Assembly (NCBI RefSeq): GCF_000238275.3
Contig: NZ_AHCF03000003.1
Location: forward strand, 434,001-498,000
Reading direction: 5' to 3'
Length of the DNA: 64,000 nt
Source of the DNA: Pseudoalteromonas undina
GTDB lineage: Bacteria > Pseudomonadota > Gammaproteobacteria > Enterobacterales > Alteromonadaceae
Part shown: positions 57,097 to 64,000 of the stretch, piece after piece
How positions within the stretch are numbered: the stretch's first letter is position 1
Layout: every line of letters begins with the position of its first letter
Made by a program: the position numbers and the translations under genes
The notes under the pieces: model-generated
What the model saw: the letters and a program-made list of their open reading frames with translations, nothing else
Databases searched by the model: none
Told to the model about the DNA's origin: nothing

Positions 57097-57921
57097 ATGA
57101 CAATAATAAAAACTTTTTTTATCTTAGTAAGCTTTATTTTAATTAGCTTTCATTCTTATGCAAACTTACTTATTTCTCCAACAAGAATCAATTTTGATGA
57201 GCGCCAACGTGTTGCTAAAGTCATTGTTGTTAATAACTCTAATGAACCCAAAACTTATAGGTTGGAGTGGCAAGACAAAGTTGCACTAGCTGGCGGAGGG
57301 TATGCTAATTTAGCGGCTGATCAAAAAATTTCATCTTCACTTAAAAACATGGTTAGGATCAGCCCATCGCAAGTTAGATTAGCACCAGGAGAAAGGCAGA
57401 TTGTTAAGCTTGCTATTAGAAAACCGAAAGGTTTAACAGAGCAGGAATACCGATCTCATCTAGCCTTTAAAGCACTCCCTAATGAAGCTCAAAGTCAGCA
57501 ACAGAGACTAGGCATTAAGGTAAACTTACTCTTAAGCTACACTATTCCTGTTATTTTGCGAAAAGGCGCTGAAAAACCTAATGTTAATATTAGCAATTTA
57601 CAGCTTATACATAGCCCAGAAAAAAAGGCGCTTGAGATTGAAATTAAGCGAGAGGGTGACTTTAGTTCTTTTGGCAAGTTAGAAGTTTTCTTTAAGCAAA
57701 AAGGAGCGGATACAGAGAAAAAGATCGCAATGTTAAACGATTTTAGTATTTACCCTGAGCTAAAAACAACAACGGCGACGATACCAATTTTTGCAGATCA
57801 AAATATCCCGAAAAATGGCGAAGTTCGCGTCATTTATACAGGGCTTAAAGAATATCGCGATACTATTTTTAGTGAAAAGTTTGCGCCAATCAATAATGCA
57901 ATTATCGGTAATTTGAAATAG
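57097..57921 (+). CDS. PapD-like periplasmic pilus chaperone
   Basis: A 274-residue secreted protein (signal peptide to about residue 22, SFHSYAN). The first Ig-like domain starts LLISPTRINFDERQRVAKVI. It contains a G1-type segment, NMVRISPSQVRLAPGERQIV, followed by KLAIRKP, the pattern of fimbrial chaperones that lend a strand to subunits. A second Ig-like domain follows (about 150-270). It is a little longer than classical PapD. It lies between the DUF4402 subunits and the usher-like gene, with a 3-base gap to the latter. Confidence 0.88.
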   Translation: MTIIKTFFILVSFILISFHSYANLLISPTRINFDERQRVAKVIVVNNSNEPKTYRLEWQDKVALAGGGYANLAADQKISSSLKNMVRISPSQVRLAPGERQIVKLAIRKPKGLTEQEYRSHLAFKALPNEAQSQQQRLGIKVNLLLSYTIPVILRKGAEKPNVNISNLQLIHSPEKKALEIEIKREGDFSSFGKLEVFFKQKGADTEKKIAMLNDFSIYPELKTTTATIPIFADQNIPKNGEVRVIYTGLKEYRDTIFSEKFAPINNAIIGNLK

Positions 57922-57924
57922 GCG

Positions 57925-60915
57925 ATGTATTACTTTAAGCACTTAAAGTGGTTGTTGATCATTTTTTTATCAATTGATCCATTATTAGCAGCAGAGCCTG
58001 ACACTCAGGCCATTCTTGCTAGCATAAAAAAAATAGATAAAAAATGGCAGCAATACAACACTGAACAAGCTGTAAATGAGAGAGCCGAGTCTAAGCTTAA
58101 TGTGCAGCAAGGTGAGGGCATCCCCGAAGGGGAGTTATTATTTTTTTCATCGTTCGTGAAAAAAAATTACTTGGGTGAAATGCTCGGGGTGAAAAGTAAA
58201 ACAGGTGTATTAATAGATTTATTAAGTTTTTCAGAAAGCCTGGATTTTGCTATCGATATAAATAGCGATGACCTTATTGCTCAAGGGTGGTTTATTCGTG
58301 AAGATAATCAGTTTTATCTAGACCTAAATACAAACACAGCACAAATTAACGGCGCTAGATATTCATTTAACAGCCAACAAGCTTATGCTGATAACGGCGA
58401 TATGTTTGTTGATAGTAACTTGCTAGCGCAGTGGTTTTCGTTAGATATTGATATTGAATATTCAGCACTTGAGCTATATGTAAGCTCCCCTACCAAATTA
58501 CCTATAGAATTAAAACGCGAAAGAGAGCAGCGAGAAACTGTAACTAATAGAGAGTCACGTCAAGCAATATTACCGTGGAAGGCCAGTCCATACAGTGCAA
58601 TTTCATCTCCTCTTGCTGATGTGCAGCTTAGTGCAACCAAGAGTAATACGGATTCAGCGATAGGGTACTCTGTATTAGGGTCAAATGACTTAGCCTATTT
58701 TAATGCTCAGTATTTTTTTGCAGGGCGAAAACAAGATTTACTATCAGATTCAAGATTATCATTTAGCCGTCAAAGTAAAGATGCACGGTTATTAGGTCCT
58801 TTAAATGCGACAACTGTTCAATTTGGAGATGTATTAGCAACTCAAGTCGGTAAACAATTTAATAGTAGTTACGCCAGAGGAGTAAAAGTTGATAACAAAC
58901 CACTTTTTAAACAGGTTAATAGTAATCAAATTAATTTAACGGGTGCTATTCAACCAGGGTGGGATGTTGAGTTATACCGTAATGATGTACTGCTAGCGCA
59001 GCAGTTTAGTTTAGCTGATGGGCGTTATTTATTTGAGGATATTGATTTATTGTTTGGTGCTAATAATTTTGAGCTGATCTTTTATGGCCCACAAGGGCAA
59101 GTAGAGCGAAAAACAGAGCAATATTTTATAGATGGTAATAGTTTGTCAGCAGATGAGTCGTTCTATGAGTTGTCAATTACTGAGCAAGGTGAGCAGTTAT
59201 TTAATCAATCACTTTATTCGACAGAGGGCAAAGGTTGGCAGCTAGCAGGCCGTTATGAAACGGGGTTAACTGATTATTTATCGGTTTATGCTGGTACATC
59301 AATATTAAATAGTAATTCGGGTGATAATGTTAACAATTATGCTTTTGGTTCGAACCTAAGTATATTTGATAAAGTATTACTTAATCTAGATTATGAAAAA
59401 AATAATAACGATGAAGACAAGCTAGAGGTAGCTGCTAGAGGTGAGTTAATTGGTCAATCGGTACGTTTAAGCCTGTCTCAAAACAATGAAAAGATAGTTG
59501 GTGATTCGCAGACAGCGAAAGTTGAAAGTTATCAACTATATGCGGCAGGAAAGTTGTTTGATAAATCGTTTGGAAGCTTGAGCTATCAAAATACGCTCGC
59601 ATATAACAACAGAGAGTTTAGCGACTCATATTTAAGTGTTGATAATACCTTATCGTATAATTTAGGCGGTACCGTTGTTAGTAACAACTTAATTTGGCGA
59701 AAATTTGATTCTTTAGATGATGCAACAACACTTGGCAGCATGCGTCTTCAACATCGATTTGGTAAAACATACACTCGTTTTAGTGTTGACTATAGCGCAG
59801 ACTCTGGTTCAACTATACTGGGTTACCAAGCTGAATTAAGCCGTAGTTTATCTCAGAATTTGCAATCTGAATTCACACTGAGAAACTCCCGTATAAATGA
59901 TTTAGTTTCTATGGAGTTGGGTCTAAATTGGCAAAGCGATAGTTTTAGCTTAAATAGCACAATGAGTTACGATGATGATGATAACTGGCGACTAGGTTTA
60001 TTTAGTCGTTTTAGTATTGGTTTTGATACGAACACTGACGAGTACTTTTTAAGTAAAAGAAGCCTCGCAAACTCTGGCACTTTAATGGTTAGAGTCTTTC
60101 TTGATTCAAATAATAACAATATTCAAGATGACGGAGAAAAGGGAATTGAAGGCGTTAAGGTAAAAGGAGTTCAAAACTATCGCCGAGCGGTAACTAACGA
60201 AAATGGTTTAGCGATTCTTAAAGGAATGCCAGCAAATAGAACCACCGACATAGTGATTGAGTCTGGTAGTATTAGTGAGCCTTTTTTAGTTGCCGCCAAT
60301 GATGGCTTTTCTATTACACCGCGTGCCGGCTTTGTTGAATATATGGAAATCCCACTTAATAACAGTAGTGAATTAGAGGGAACTGTTTACAAACAAGATG
60401 AGCAAGGCAGTAGTGAAGTACAGCCTTTTGCTACCGTAAAATTACTCGACAAACAAGGCAAGCAAGTGGCGCAAACACAGGCTGCTTATGATGGTTATTA
60501 TTTGTTTACCGATTTACGCCCTGGCGAATATAAAGCGGTTATAGATGATGAATTTAAGCAACGTAAATCTTTAAAAGATACGCAACAGGTGGTGGTTAAA
60601 TTACCAGCGCAAGGTGAAGTAGTAATGGGCGTTGACTTTGAGCTTAAAGAAAAAACACAAACTCCAGCGTATATTGCTAATGCAGGTGGGTTTTCATCAT
60701 TGCCAATTATGAAAGCGTATTATCAATTAATTAAACGTCATTTAAATGAGCAATCAAAGCGTGATGCTTTTTATATTAAAGACGAAAAACAAAAACGGTA
60801 TATTTTAGCCGTCGCTTATGCCGAGTCTGCGCAAGGGGAACTTGAACAAGTATGTGCAGAATTAAAAGTAAAAGGCTTGAACTGCCAAGTCCAAGCGCAA
60901 CTTATTAGCCACTAA
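57925..60915 (+). CDS. Usher-like outer-membrane protein with SdrD-B-like modules and C-terminal SPOR-like domain
   Basis: A 996-residue secreted protein. In order: signal peptide (to about 22); a short helical stretch with KKWQQYN; an N-terminal domain (about 65-200) ending SPTKLPIELKREREQR; and a long region rich in beta-strands (about 215-700). Its GAIQPGWDVELYRNDVLLAQ and DGRYLFEDIDLLFGANNFEL elements recall the plug/middle region of fimbrial ushers. An SdrD-B-like module (about 713-810) has the Ca-binding-type loop FLDSNNNNIQDDGEKGIEGV. A second carboxypeptidase-regulatory-like module (about 830-905) follows. The C-terminal domain (about 925-996) is SPOR-like, with RYILAVAYAE and the C-x9-C pair. 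Classical ushers lack a SPOR-type end. Confidence 0.78.
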   Translation: MYYFKHLKWLLIIFLSIDPLLAAEPDTQAILASIKKIDKKWQQYNTEQAVNERAESKLNVQQGEGIPEGELLFFSSFVKKNYLGEMLGVKSKTGVLIDLLSFSESLDFAIDINSDDLIAQGWFIREDNQFYLDLNTNTAQINGARYSFNSQQAYADNGDMFVDSNLLAQWFSLDIDIEYSALELYVSSPTKLPIELKREREQRETVTNRESRQAILPWKASPYSAISSPLADVQLSATKSNTDSAIGYSVLGSNDLAYFNAQYFFAGRKQDLLSDSRLSFSRQSKDARLLGPLNATTVQFGDVLATQVGKQFNSSYARGVKVDNKPLFKQVNSNQINLTGAIQPGWDVELYRNDVLLAQQFSLADGRYLFEDIDLLFGANNFELIFYGPQGQVERKTEQYFIDGNSLSADESFYELSITEQGEQLFNQSLYSTEGKGWQLAGRYETGLTDYLSVYAGTSILNSNSGDNVNNYAFGSNLSIFDKVLLNLDYEKNNNDEDKLEVAARGELIGQSVRLSLSQNNEKIVGDSQTAKVESYQLYAAGKLFDKSFGSLSYQNTLAYNNREFSDSYLSVDNTLSYNLGGTVVSNNLIWRKFDSLDDATTLGSMRLQHRFGKTYTRFSVDYSADSGSTILGYQAELSRSLSQNLQSEFTLRNSRINDLVSMELGLNWQSDSFSLNSTMSYDDDDNWRLGLFSRFSIGFDTNTDEYFLSKRSLANSGTLMVRVFLDSNNNNIQDDGEKGIEGVKVKGVQNYRRAVTNENGLAILKGMPANRTTDIVIESGSISEPFLVAANDGFSITPRAGFVEYMEIPLNNSSELEGTVYKQDEQGSSEVQPFATVKLLDKQGKQVAQTQAAYDGYYLFTDLRPGEYKAVIDDEFKQRKSLKDTQQVVVKLPAQGEVVMGVDFELKEKTQTPAYIANAGGFSSLPIMKAYYQLIKRHLNEQSKRDAFYIKDEKQKRYILAVAYAESAQGELEQVCAELKVKGLNCQVQAQLISH

Positions 60916-60933
60916 TAACAATAAGGTTTAACC

Positions 60934-61593
60934 ATGCAACATGCTAATTTATATAAACGCTACTCAATACTAATTGCCTGTATTGCTGCTCTTTTTATAT
61001 CAGGATGCAGCACCACCAAAACTGCAGAATCTCCTCAGCCAATGCAAGCGAGTGCCAGCCTTTCTGAGGAAGAGTTGGCGCAGCTAAAAGCATCGTCTCA
61101 GCAGTGGCAAGCAGCCAAAGCCGGTGTTGAGCGTTTATTAGTGATTGAACAAGACTTAAAGTTATTAATAAGCCAATTAAATGCAGTGGCAAAACAAGGC
61201 TCTGCATCAACAAATACGCCTGAAGTACCAACAGCTAAAGCTTCGGCTGAAACGGTAGCACCCACAAAAGTTGCACAAAAAGCTAAAGTAGCAATGAATA
61301 CAGCTGATGAAAAACAAGCCGTTAAAGCCTTATTTTCCTTGCAAGTTGCAGCCGTTACCGACAAAGAGCGACTTAGCCAAAGCTTAAATCAAATAAAAGC
61401 CAGCGCATCTTCGTTATTTCAGGGCGAATTCGTGGCGAATGTAGAAACTATTAACGTGAGTGGCATGACTTATTACCGTTTAAAGCTTGGAGCTTATCAA
61501 AATCAAGCCAATGCCGCTGCTGATTGCGATAGACTTAAACAGCGCCAAATCAACTGCATTGTGAGCCATTACACCCAACAGCCATTAAAATAA
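60934..61593 (+). CDS. SPOR-domain lipoprotein
   Basis: A 219-residue predicted lipoprotein with lipobox LFISGC then Ser. Residues 45-80 (LAQLKASSQQWQAAKAGVER) repeat the helical module of the first cluster lipoprotein, so the two are paralogues. An Ala/Thr/Lys-rich linker (about 85-130) leads to a C-terminal SPOR domain (FSLQVAAV, YYRLKLGAYQNQANAAAD) with the C-x9-C pair. It sits 18 bases after the usher-like gene and is probably in the same operon. It probably tethers the outer-membrane apparatus to peptidoglycan; this is inferred from SPOR behaviour in other proteins. Confidence 0.85.
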   Translation: MQHANLYKRYSILIACIAALFISGCSTTKTAESPQPMQASASLSEEELAQLKASSQQWQAAKAGVERLLVIEQDLKLLISQLNAVAKQGSASTNTPEVPTAKASAETVAPTKVAQKAKVAMNTADEKQAVKALFSLQVAAVTDKERLSQSLNQIKASASSLFQGEFVANVETINVSGMTYYRLKLGAYQNQANAAADCDRLKQRQINCIVSHYTQQPLK

Positions 61594-61660
61594 ATATGCA
61601 TCTAGGGTATTAGGCATAATAATTGCTTTGTAACTATTATGTTTTTAGAGGATGGCAACT

Positions 61661-62254
61661 ATGCGCCTTTTGTTACCCTTACTATTATTAAATTTAGCGG
61701 GCTGTAGCTTAACACCCCAGCCAAAGCCAAGTATAAGCACTGATGCGCCTAAAGCGGTCATGGCACCCTATACGCTCAACCAGTATGTAAATAGCTTGAG
61801 TGCTCAGCTTAGCCATATCAAAGAGCCTTTTAAAAGCACCGCTTCAATCGCGGTCAGCAGCTTTTATTTAGCCAATGCTTTGGATTCACAAATTGCCCAA
61901 GGGCAGGGGACAGGGCTTAGTCAGCAAGTTCAAGAAAGCTTAATAACCCAATTTACTCAGTTAGGGTACAACACGGTTGAATATCGGCTTGAAAACCAAC
62001 TTAACTTATCAGCAAGGGCTGATTCAGTGTTAAGCCGCAGTACCAGTAACTTAAAGCAGCGTCAGATTATTGACTTTGTGATCACTGGTACTTTAACCCG
62101 TCAAGAACATGCTTATATTGTTAATGCTCGCATGGTAAATATGCAAACTAATCAGATTGTATCTGCCGCAAGTACTGAAATTCCCATCAATGTGATGTGG
62201 AGTAATGAAAAAATACAGCAGCGCGGTGACTATATTTACCGCAGTGAATATTAA
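61661..62254 (+). CDS. FlgO-domain lipoprotein 1
   Basis: A 197-residue predicted lipoprotein: LLLLNLAGC lipobox with Ser next. The body matches the FlgO domain of Vibrio outer-membrane lipoproteins: ASIAVSSFYLANALDSQIAQ, LSQQVQESLITQFTQLGYNT, DFVITGTLTRQEHAYIVNAR and MVNMQTNQIVSAAST. AGAGG nine bases before ATG 61661 favours this start over the ATG nine bases upstream. FlgO helps build the flagellar H-ring in Vibrio, but no flagellar gene is nearby. Here it is first of three FlgO-like genes behind the usher cluster. Confidence 0.85.
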   Translation: MRLLLPLLLLNLAGCSLTPQPKPSISTDAPKAVMAPYTLNQYVNSLSAQLSHIKEPFKSTASIAVSSFYLANALDSQIAQGQGTGLSQQVQESLITQFTQLGYNTVEYRLENQLNLSARADSVLSRSTSNLKQRQIIDFVITGTLTRQEHAYIVNARMVNMQTNQIVSAASTEIPINVMWSNEKIQQRGDYIYRSEY

Positions 62255-62266
62255 TTAGGAGCACAC

Positions 62267-62944
62267 ATGAAACGCCTACTATTAACTTTATGTTTGCCAC
62301 TGGGCTTTGGTTGTTCACAAATGACAAACCATAGTGACACGCAAATTACCGACGATGCGCCTATGTTTTTTGAGCAACGCCCTGTAGCTGCACCAACAAA
62401 TACTGATTCGCTTTATCAAAATAAAGCCGCAGTGATGAATAAAAACAAACAAGTAAATACGCCAACCCGTAAAAATATTAATCATTATGTGCGTGGCATC
62501 ATGCAAGACATGGCTGAAAACTTACAGTATGTAAATACTAAAACGCCATTGGCGGTATCAAGCTTTGTTTTTTTAGACCGTGACTACAACAATGCTGACT
62601 TAGTGGGTAACCAAATCGCAGAGAGCTTTATGCATGAGCTGCATAATTTTGGTGTGCCGGTCATTGATTTTAAAACCACCGATTATATGCGCGTAACGCC
62701 TGGCGGCGATTTTGTTTTTAGTCGCGACTACTTAGAGCTTAACCAAGAACAAAACTTTAGTTACGTATTAGCCGGCACGCTAGTAAACCACCAAGGCGGC
62801 ATATTAGTAAACGCACGTATTGTTGGCTTAGCGAGTAAAGCGGTTGTAGGCTCTGCACAGGGCTTTATTCCACAATCAGTTATTGATGCGCTAAATAGCA
62901 GTAACAGTGCTGATGGCGTTATGCTAAAACAAGCGAGTAAGTGA
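62267..62944 (+). CDS. FlgO-domain protein 2
   Basis: A 225-residue secreted protein. The signal peptide ends GFGC, an unusual lipobox with Phe at -2, so lipidation is probable but less sure than for its neighbours. An Asn/Gln-rich linker (about 25-70) precedes the FlgO domain (TPLAVSSFVFLDRDYNNADL, NQIAESFMHELHNFGVPVID, YVLAGTLVNHQGGILVNARI). It shares the ...DFKT..Y..V...GDF.FSR pattern with the next gene, so these two are closer paralogues. It lies 12 bases after gene 1. Confidence 0.82.
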   Translation: MKRLLLTLCLPLGFGCSQMTNHSDTQITDDAPMFFEQRPVAAPTNTDSLYQNKAAVMNKNKQVNTPTRKNINHYVRGIMQDMAENLQYVNTKTPLAVSSFVFLDRDYNNADLVGNQIAESFMHELHNFGVPVIDFKTTDYMRVTPGGDFVFSRDYLELNQEQNFSYVLAGTLVNHQGGILVNARIVGLASKAVVGSAQGFIPQSVIDALNSSNSADGVMLKQASK

Positions 62945-62952
62945 GGTTTATC

Positions 62953-63630
62953 ATGGCTAACTTAGCTAAGCGCTCAGCTTTAATTAGCATAAGTGCATTA
63001 TCACTATTACTTTCAGGCTGTAATTTACTTGGTGGATCTAACATGGCTGAACCCGCCAAATCTGAGCCAGAGCAAACAGTGGTAAGCAATCTTGATTTTA
63101 ACCAGATCATGGCGCAAATGCAGCAAAATGACGAGCAAGAACAATACGCCGATACAACGCAGTTTAACCCAAACAAGCATCATAAAAGCTTAGTTAACTA
63201 CGTAGAGCAAATGGCACTTGATTTAACCGACACCATGCAAGTAGCCCCGCAAGATGCAGCGATTGCAGTCACCTCGTTCGTTGATTTAGACGCAAGTTTA
63301 ACTACAGCAAGCCAGTTAGGTAATCAGTTATCAGAAACCTTCATACATCAGCTGCAAAAATTTGGTTATAGCGCGGTTGATTTTAAAACAGCCAATTTAA
63401 TTACCGTTAATGATCAAGGCGACTTTGCATTTACCCGCAACACTCGCAAGCTTGCAGGTACGAATATAGCCAGCCATGTTTTATCGGGTACATTAATTTA
63501 CCGTGCAGATGGGGTTGTTATTAACGCTCGCGTGATAAATATTGAAAATAAACGCCTTGCCGCCAGCAGCCGAACATTTATACCGCTTTACGTATTAAAT
63601 AAAGAAGATATATATTTATCAAGTAATTAA
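62953..63630 (+). CDS. FlgO-domain lipoprotein 3
   Basis: A 225-residue predicted lipoprotein with lipobox LLLSGC followed by Asn. The FlgO domain includes AAIAVTSFVDLDASLTTASQ, NQLSETFIHQLQKFGYSAVD and HVLSGTLIYRADGVVINARV. GAGG six bases before ATG 62953 decides the start; the GAGG overlaps the stop of the previous gene. It is the last gene of the cluster; I see no clear terminator before the tRNA promoter at 63644. Confidence 0.84.
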   Translation: MANLAKRSALISISALSLLLSGCNLLGGSNMAEPAKSEPEQTVVSNLDFNQIMAQMQQNDEQEQYADTTQFNPNKHHKSLVNYVEQMALDLTDTMQVAPQDAAIAVTSFVDLDASLTTASQLGNQLSETFIHQLQKFGYSAVDFKTANLITVNDQGDFAFTRNTRKLAGTNIASHVLSGTLIYRADGVVINARVINIENKRLAASSRTFIPLYVLNKEDIYLSSN

Positions 63631-63643
63631 CTTAATTTGATGC

Positions 63644-63673
63644 TTGATATAAAAAACCAGATGCCGTTATAAT
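63644..63673 (+). promoter_or_regulatory. Sigma-70 promoter of the tRNA-Arg gene
   Basis: TTGATA (63644-63649) and TATAAT (63668-63673) spaced by 18 bases, about 30 bases before the mature tRNA. Confidence 0.75.
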
Positions 63674-63704
63674 TTCCAAACACTTAGTACTTAGCACCCA
63701 ACGT

Positions 63705-63779
63705 GGCCTCTTAGTTAAATGGATATAACGGCCCCCTCCTAAGGGGCAGTTGCAGGTTCGATTCCTGCAGGGGCTACCA
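63705..63779 (+). tRNA. tRNA-Arg (anticodon CCU)
   Basis: A 75-base cloverleaf with encoded CCA. The acceptor arm GGCCTCT (63705-63711) pairs with AGGGGCT (63769-63775), giving one G-U at the end. The anticodon stem GCCCC/GGGGC encloses loop CTCCTAA with anticodon CCT (63738-63740), reading AGG. The T arm is GCAGG TTCGATT CCTGC. The sequence is very close to E. coli tRNA-Arg(CCU). This tRNA is a frequent integration site for mobile elements in other bacteria. Confidence 0.95.
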
Positions 63780-63953
63780 ATTAAATCAATGAGTTATGTT
63801 TTTATTTTCACTGTTTTTAATTTCCGTGTAGCACATATGTAGCGGCCTTTCCAACTAGTCTCCCGATGGTAATTATTTTGTAATCTTTCTTAATATCGGT
63901 TAGTTTAATTGCTTATTCAGTACAAGTTCACTTTGTTAAATAATGGATTAAGA
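63780..63953. other. Intergenic region after tRNA-Arg
   Basis: A+T-rich, 174 bases between the tRNA and the last start codon. No terminator with a strong stem, repeat of the tRNA 3' end, or other gene was identified within the visible part. Confidence 0.4.
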
Positions 63954-64000
63954 ATGGCGATTAAAAAGAATAAACCGGTAAACCGCTTTTATACTAATAT
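63954..64000 (+). CDS. Start of an unidentified gene, cut by window end
   Basis: An ATG at 63954 with GGA upstream opens a frame MAIKKNKPVNRFYTN that runs off the right edge after 15 codons. The basic N terminus and the position just downstream of a tRNA would fit a tyrosine recombinase of an integrated element, but 15 residues are far too few to tell. It could equally be an ordinary gene. Confidence 0.3.
   Translation, partial: MAIKKNKPVNRFYTN

Noticed and set aside
61661..63630. FlgO genes as part of a flagellar locus
   Set aside because: No flagellar gene is near; the neighbours are the usher-like cluster and a tRNA.

Overview
The window looks like a stretch of chromosome from a marine gammaproteobacterium, most likely Pseudoalteromonas or a close relative in the Alteromonadales. 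The basis is the A+T-rich composition, the familiar protein sequences, and the conserved gene strings slyD/ygfZ/sdhE/ygfX/nadB/rpoE-rseABC-lepA-lepB-rnc-era-recO-pdxJ, barA/rlmD-relA-mazG-pyrG-eno and mutH/rppH-ptsP-yfcA-lgt-thyA-galU. The genus is judged from recognition; no search was run.

Layout. 0-6 kb: an acetate and organic-acid block with a DcaP-type porin (minus strand, cut by the window edge), acetyl-CoA synthetase, a LuxR-type response regulator of the kind that controls acs in relatives, and an AbgT-family transporter. 6-10 kb: two copies of purU flank an unrecognised membrane protein; one copy is intact and the other is a decayed relic with a large internal deletion. 10-23.4 kb: accessory and signalling genes: chemoreceptor, MgtE, diguanylate cyclase, a large winged-helix/STAND-ATPase/TPR regulator with a small DP-EP protein, MscS channel, LrgAB, a crotonase, YciU, a DUF481 outer-membrane protein and a small membrane protein. 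23.4-54 kb: housekeeping core. It holds protein folding and Fe-S/flavin maturation, NAD synthesis, the sigma-E stress operon with a recognisable sigma-E promoter, translation, processing and DNA repair genes, the BarA sensor, stringent response, CTP synthase, enolase, MutH, RppH, the nitrogen PTS EI, lipoprotein lipidation, thymidylate synthase and GalU.

54.2-63.6 kb: the most unusual part, a run of ten same-strand envelope genes. Two SPOR-domain lipoproteins come first. They are followed by two DUF4402 (pilin-like) secreted proteins, a PapD-like chaperone, a 996-residue usher-like outer-membrane protein with SdrD-B-like modules and a SPOR-like C terminus, a third SPOR lipoprotein and three tandem FlgO-domain proteins. 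All four SPOR modules share a Cys-x9-Cys pair. I read this as a non-canonical chaperone-usher surface-fibre system with its own peptidoglycan-binding and outer-membrane accessory lipoproteins. The cluster is followed by a tRNA-Arg(CCU) gene and the first codons of another gene at the window edge.

No CRISPR array, rRNA operon, intact insertion sequence or prophage was seen. Percent identities, folding energies and database matches were not computed.
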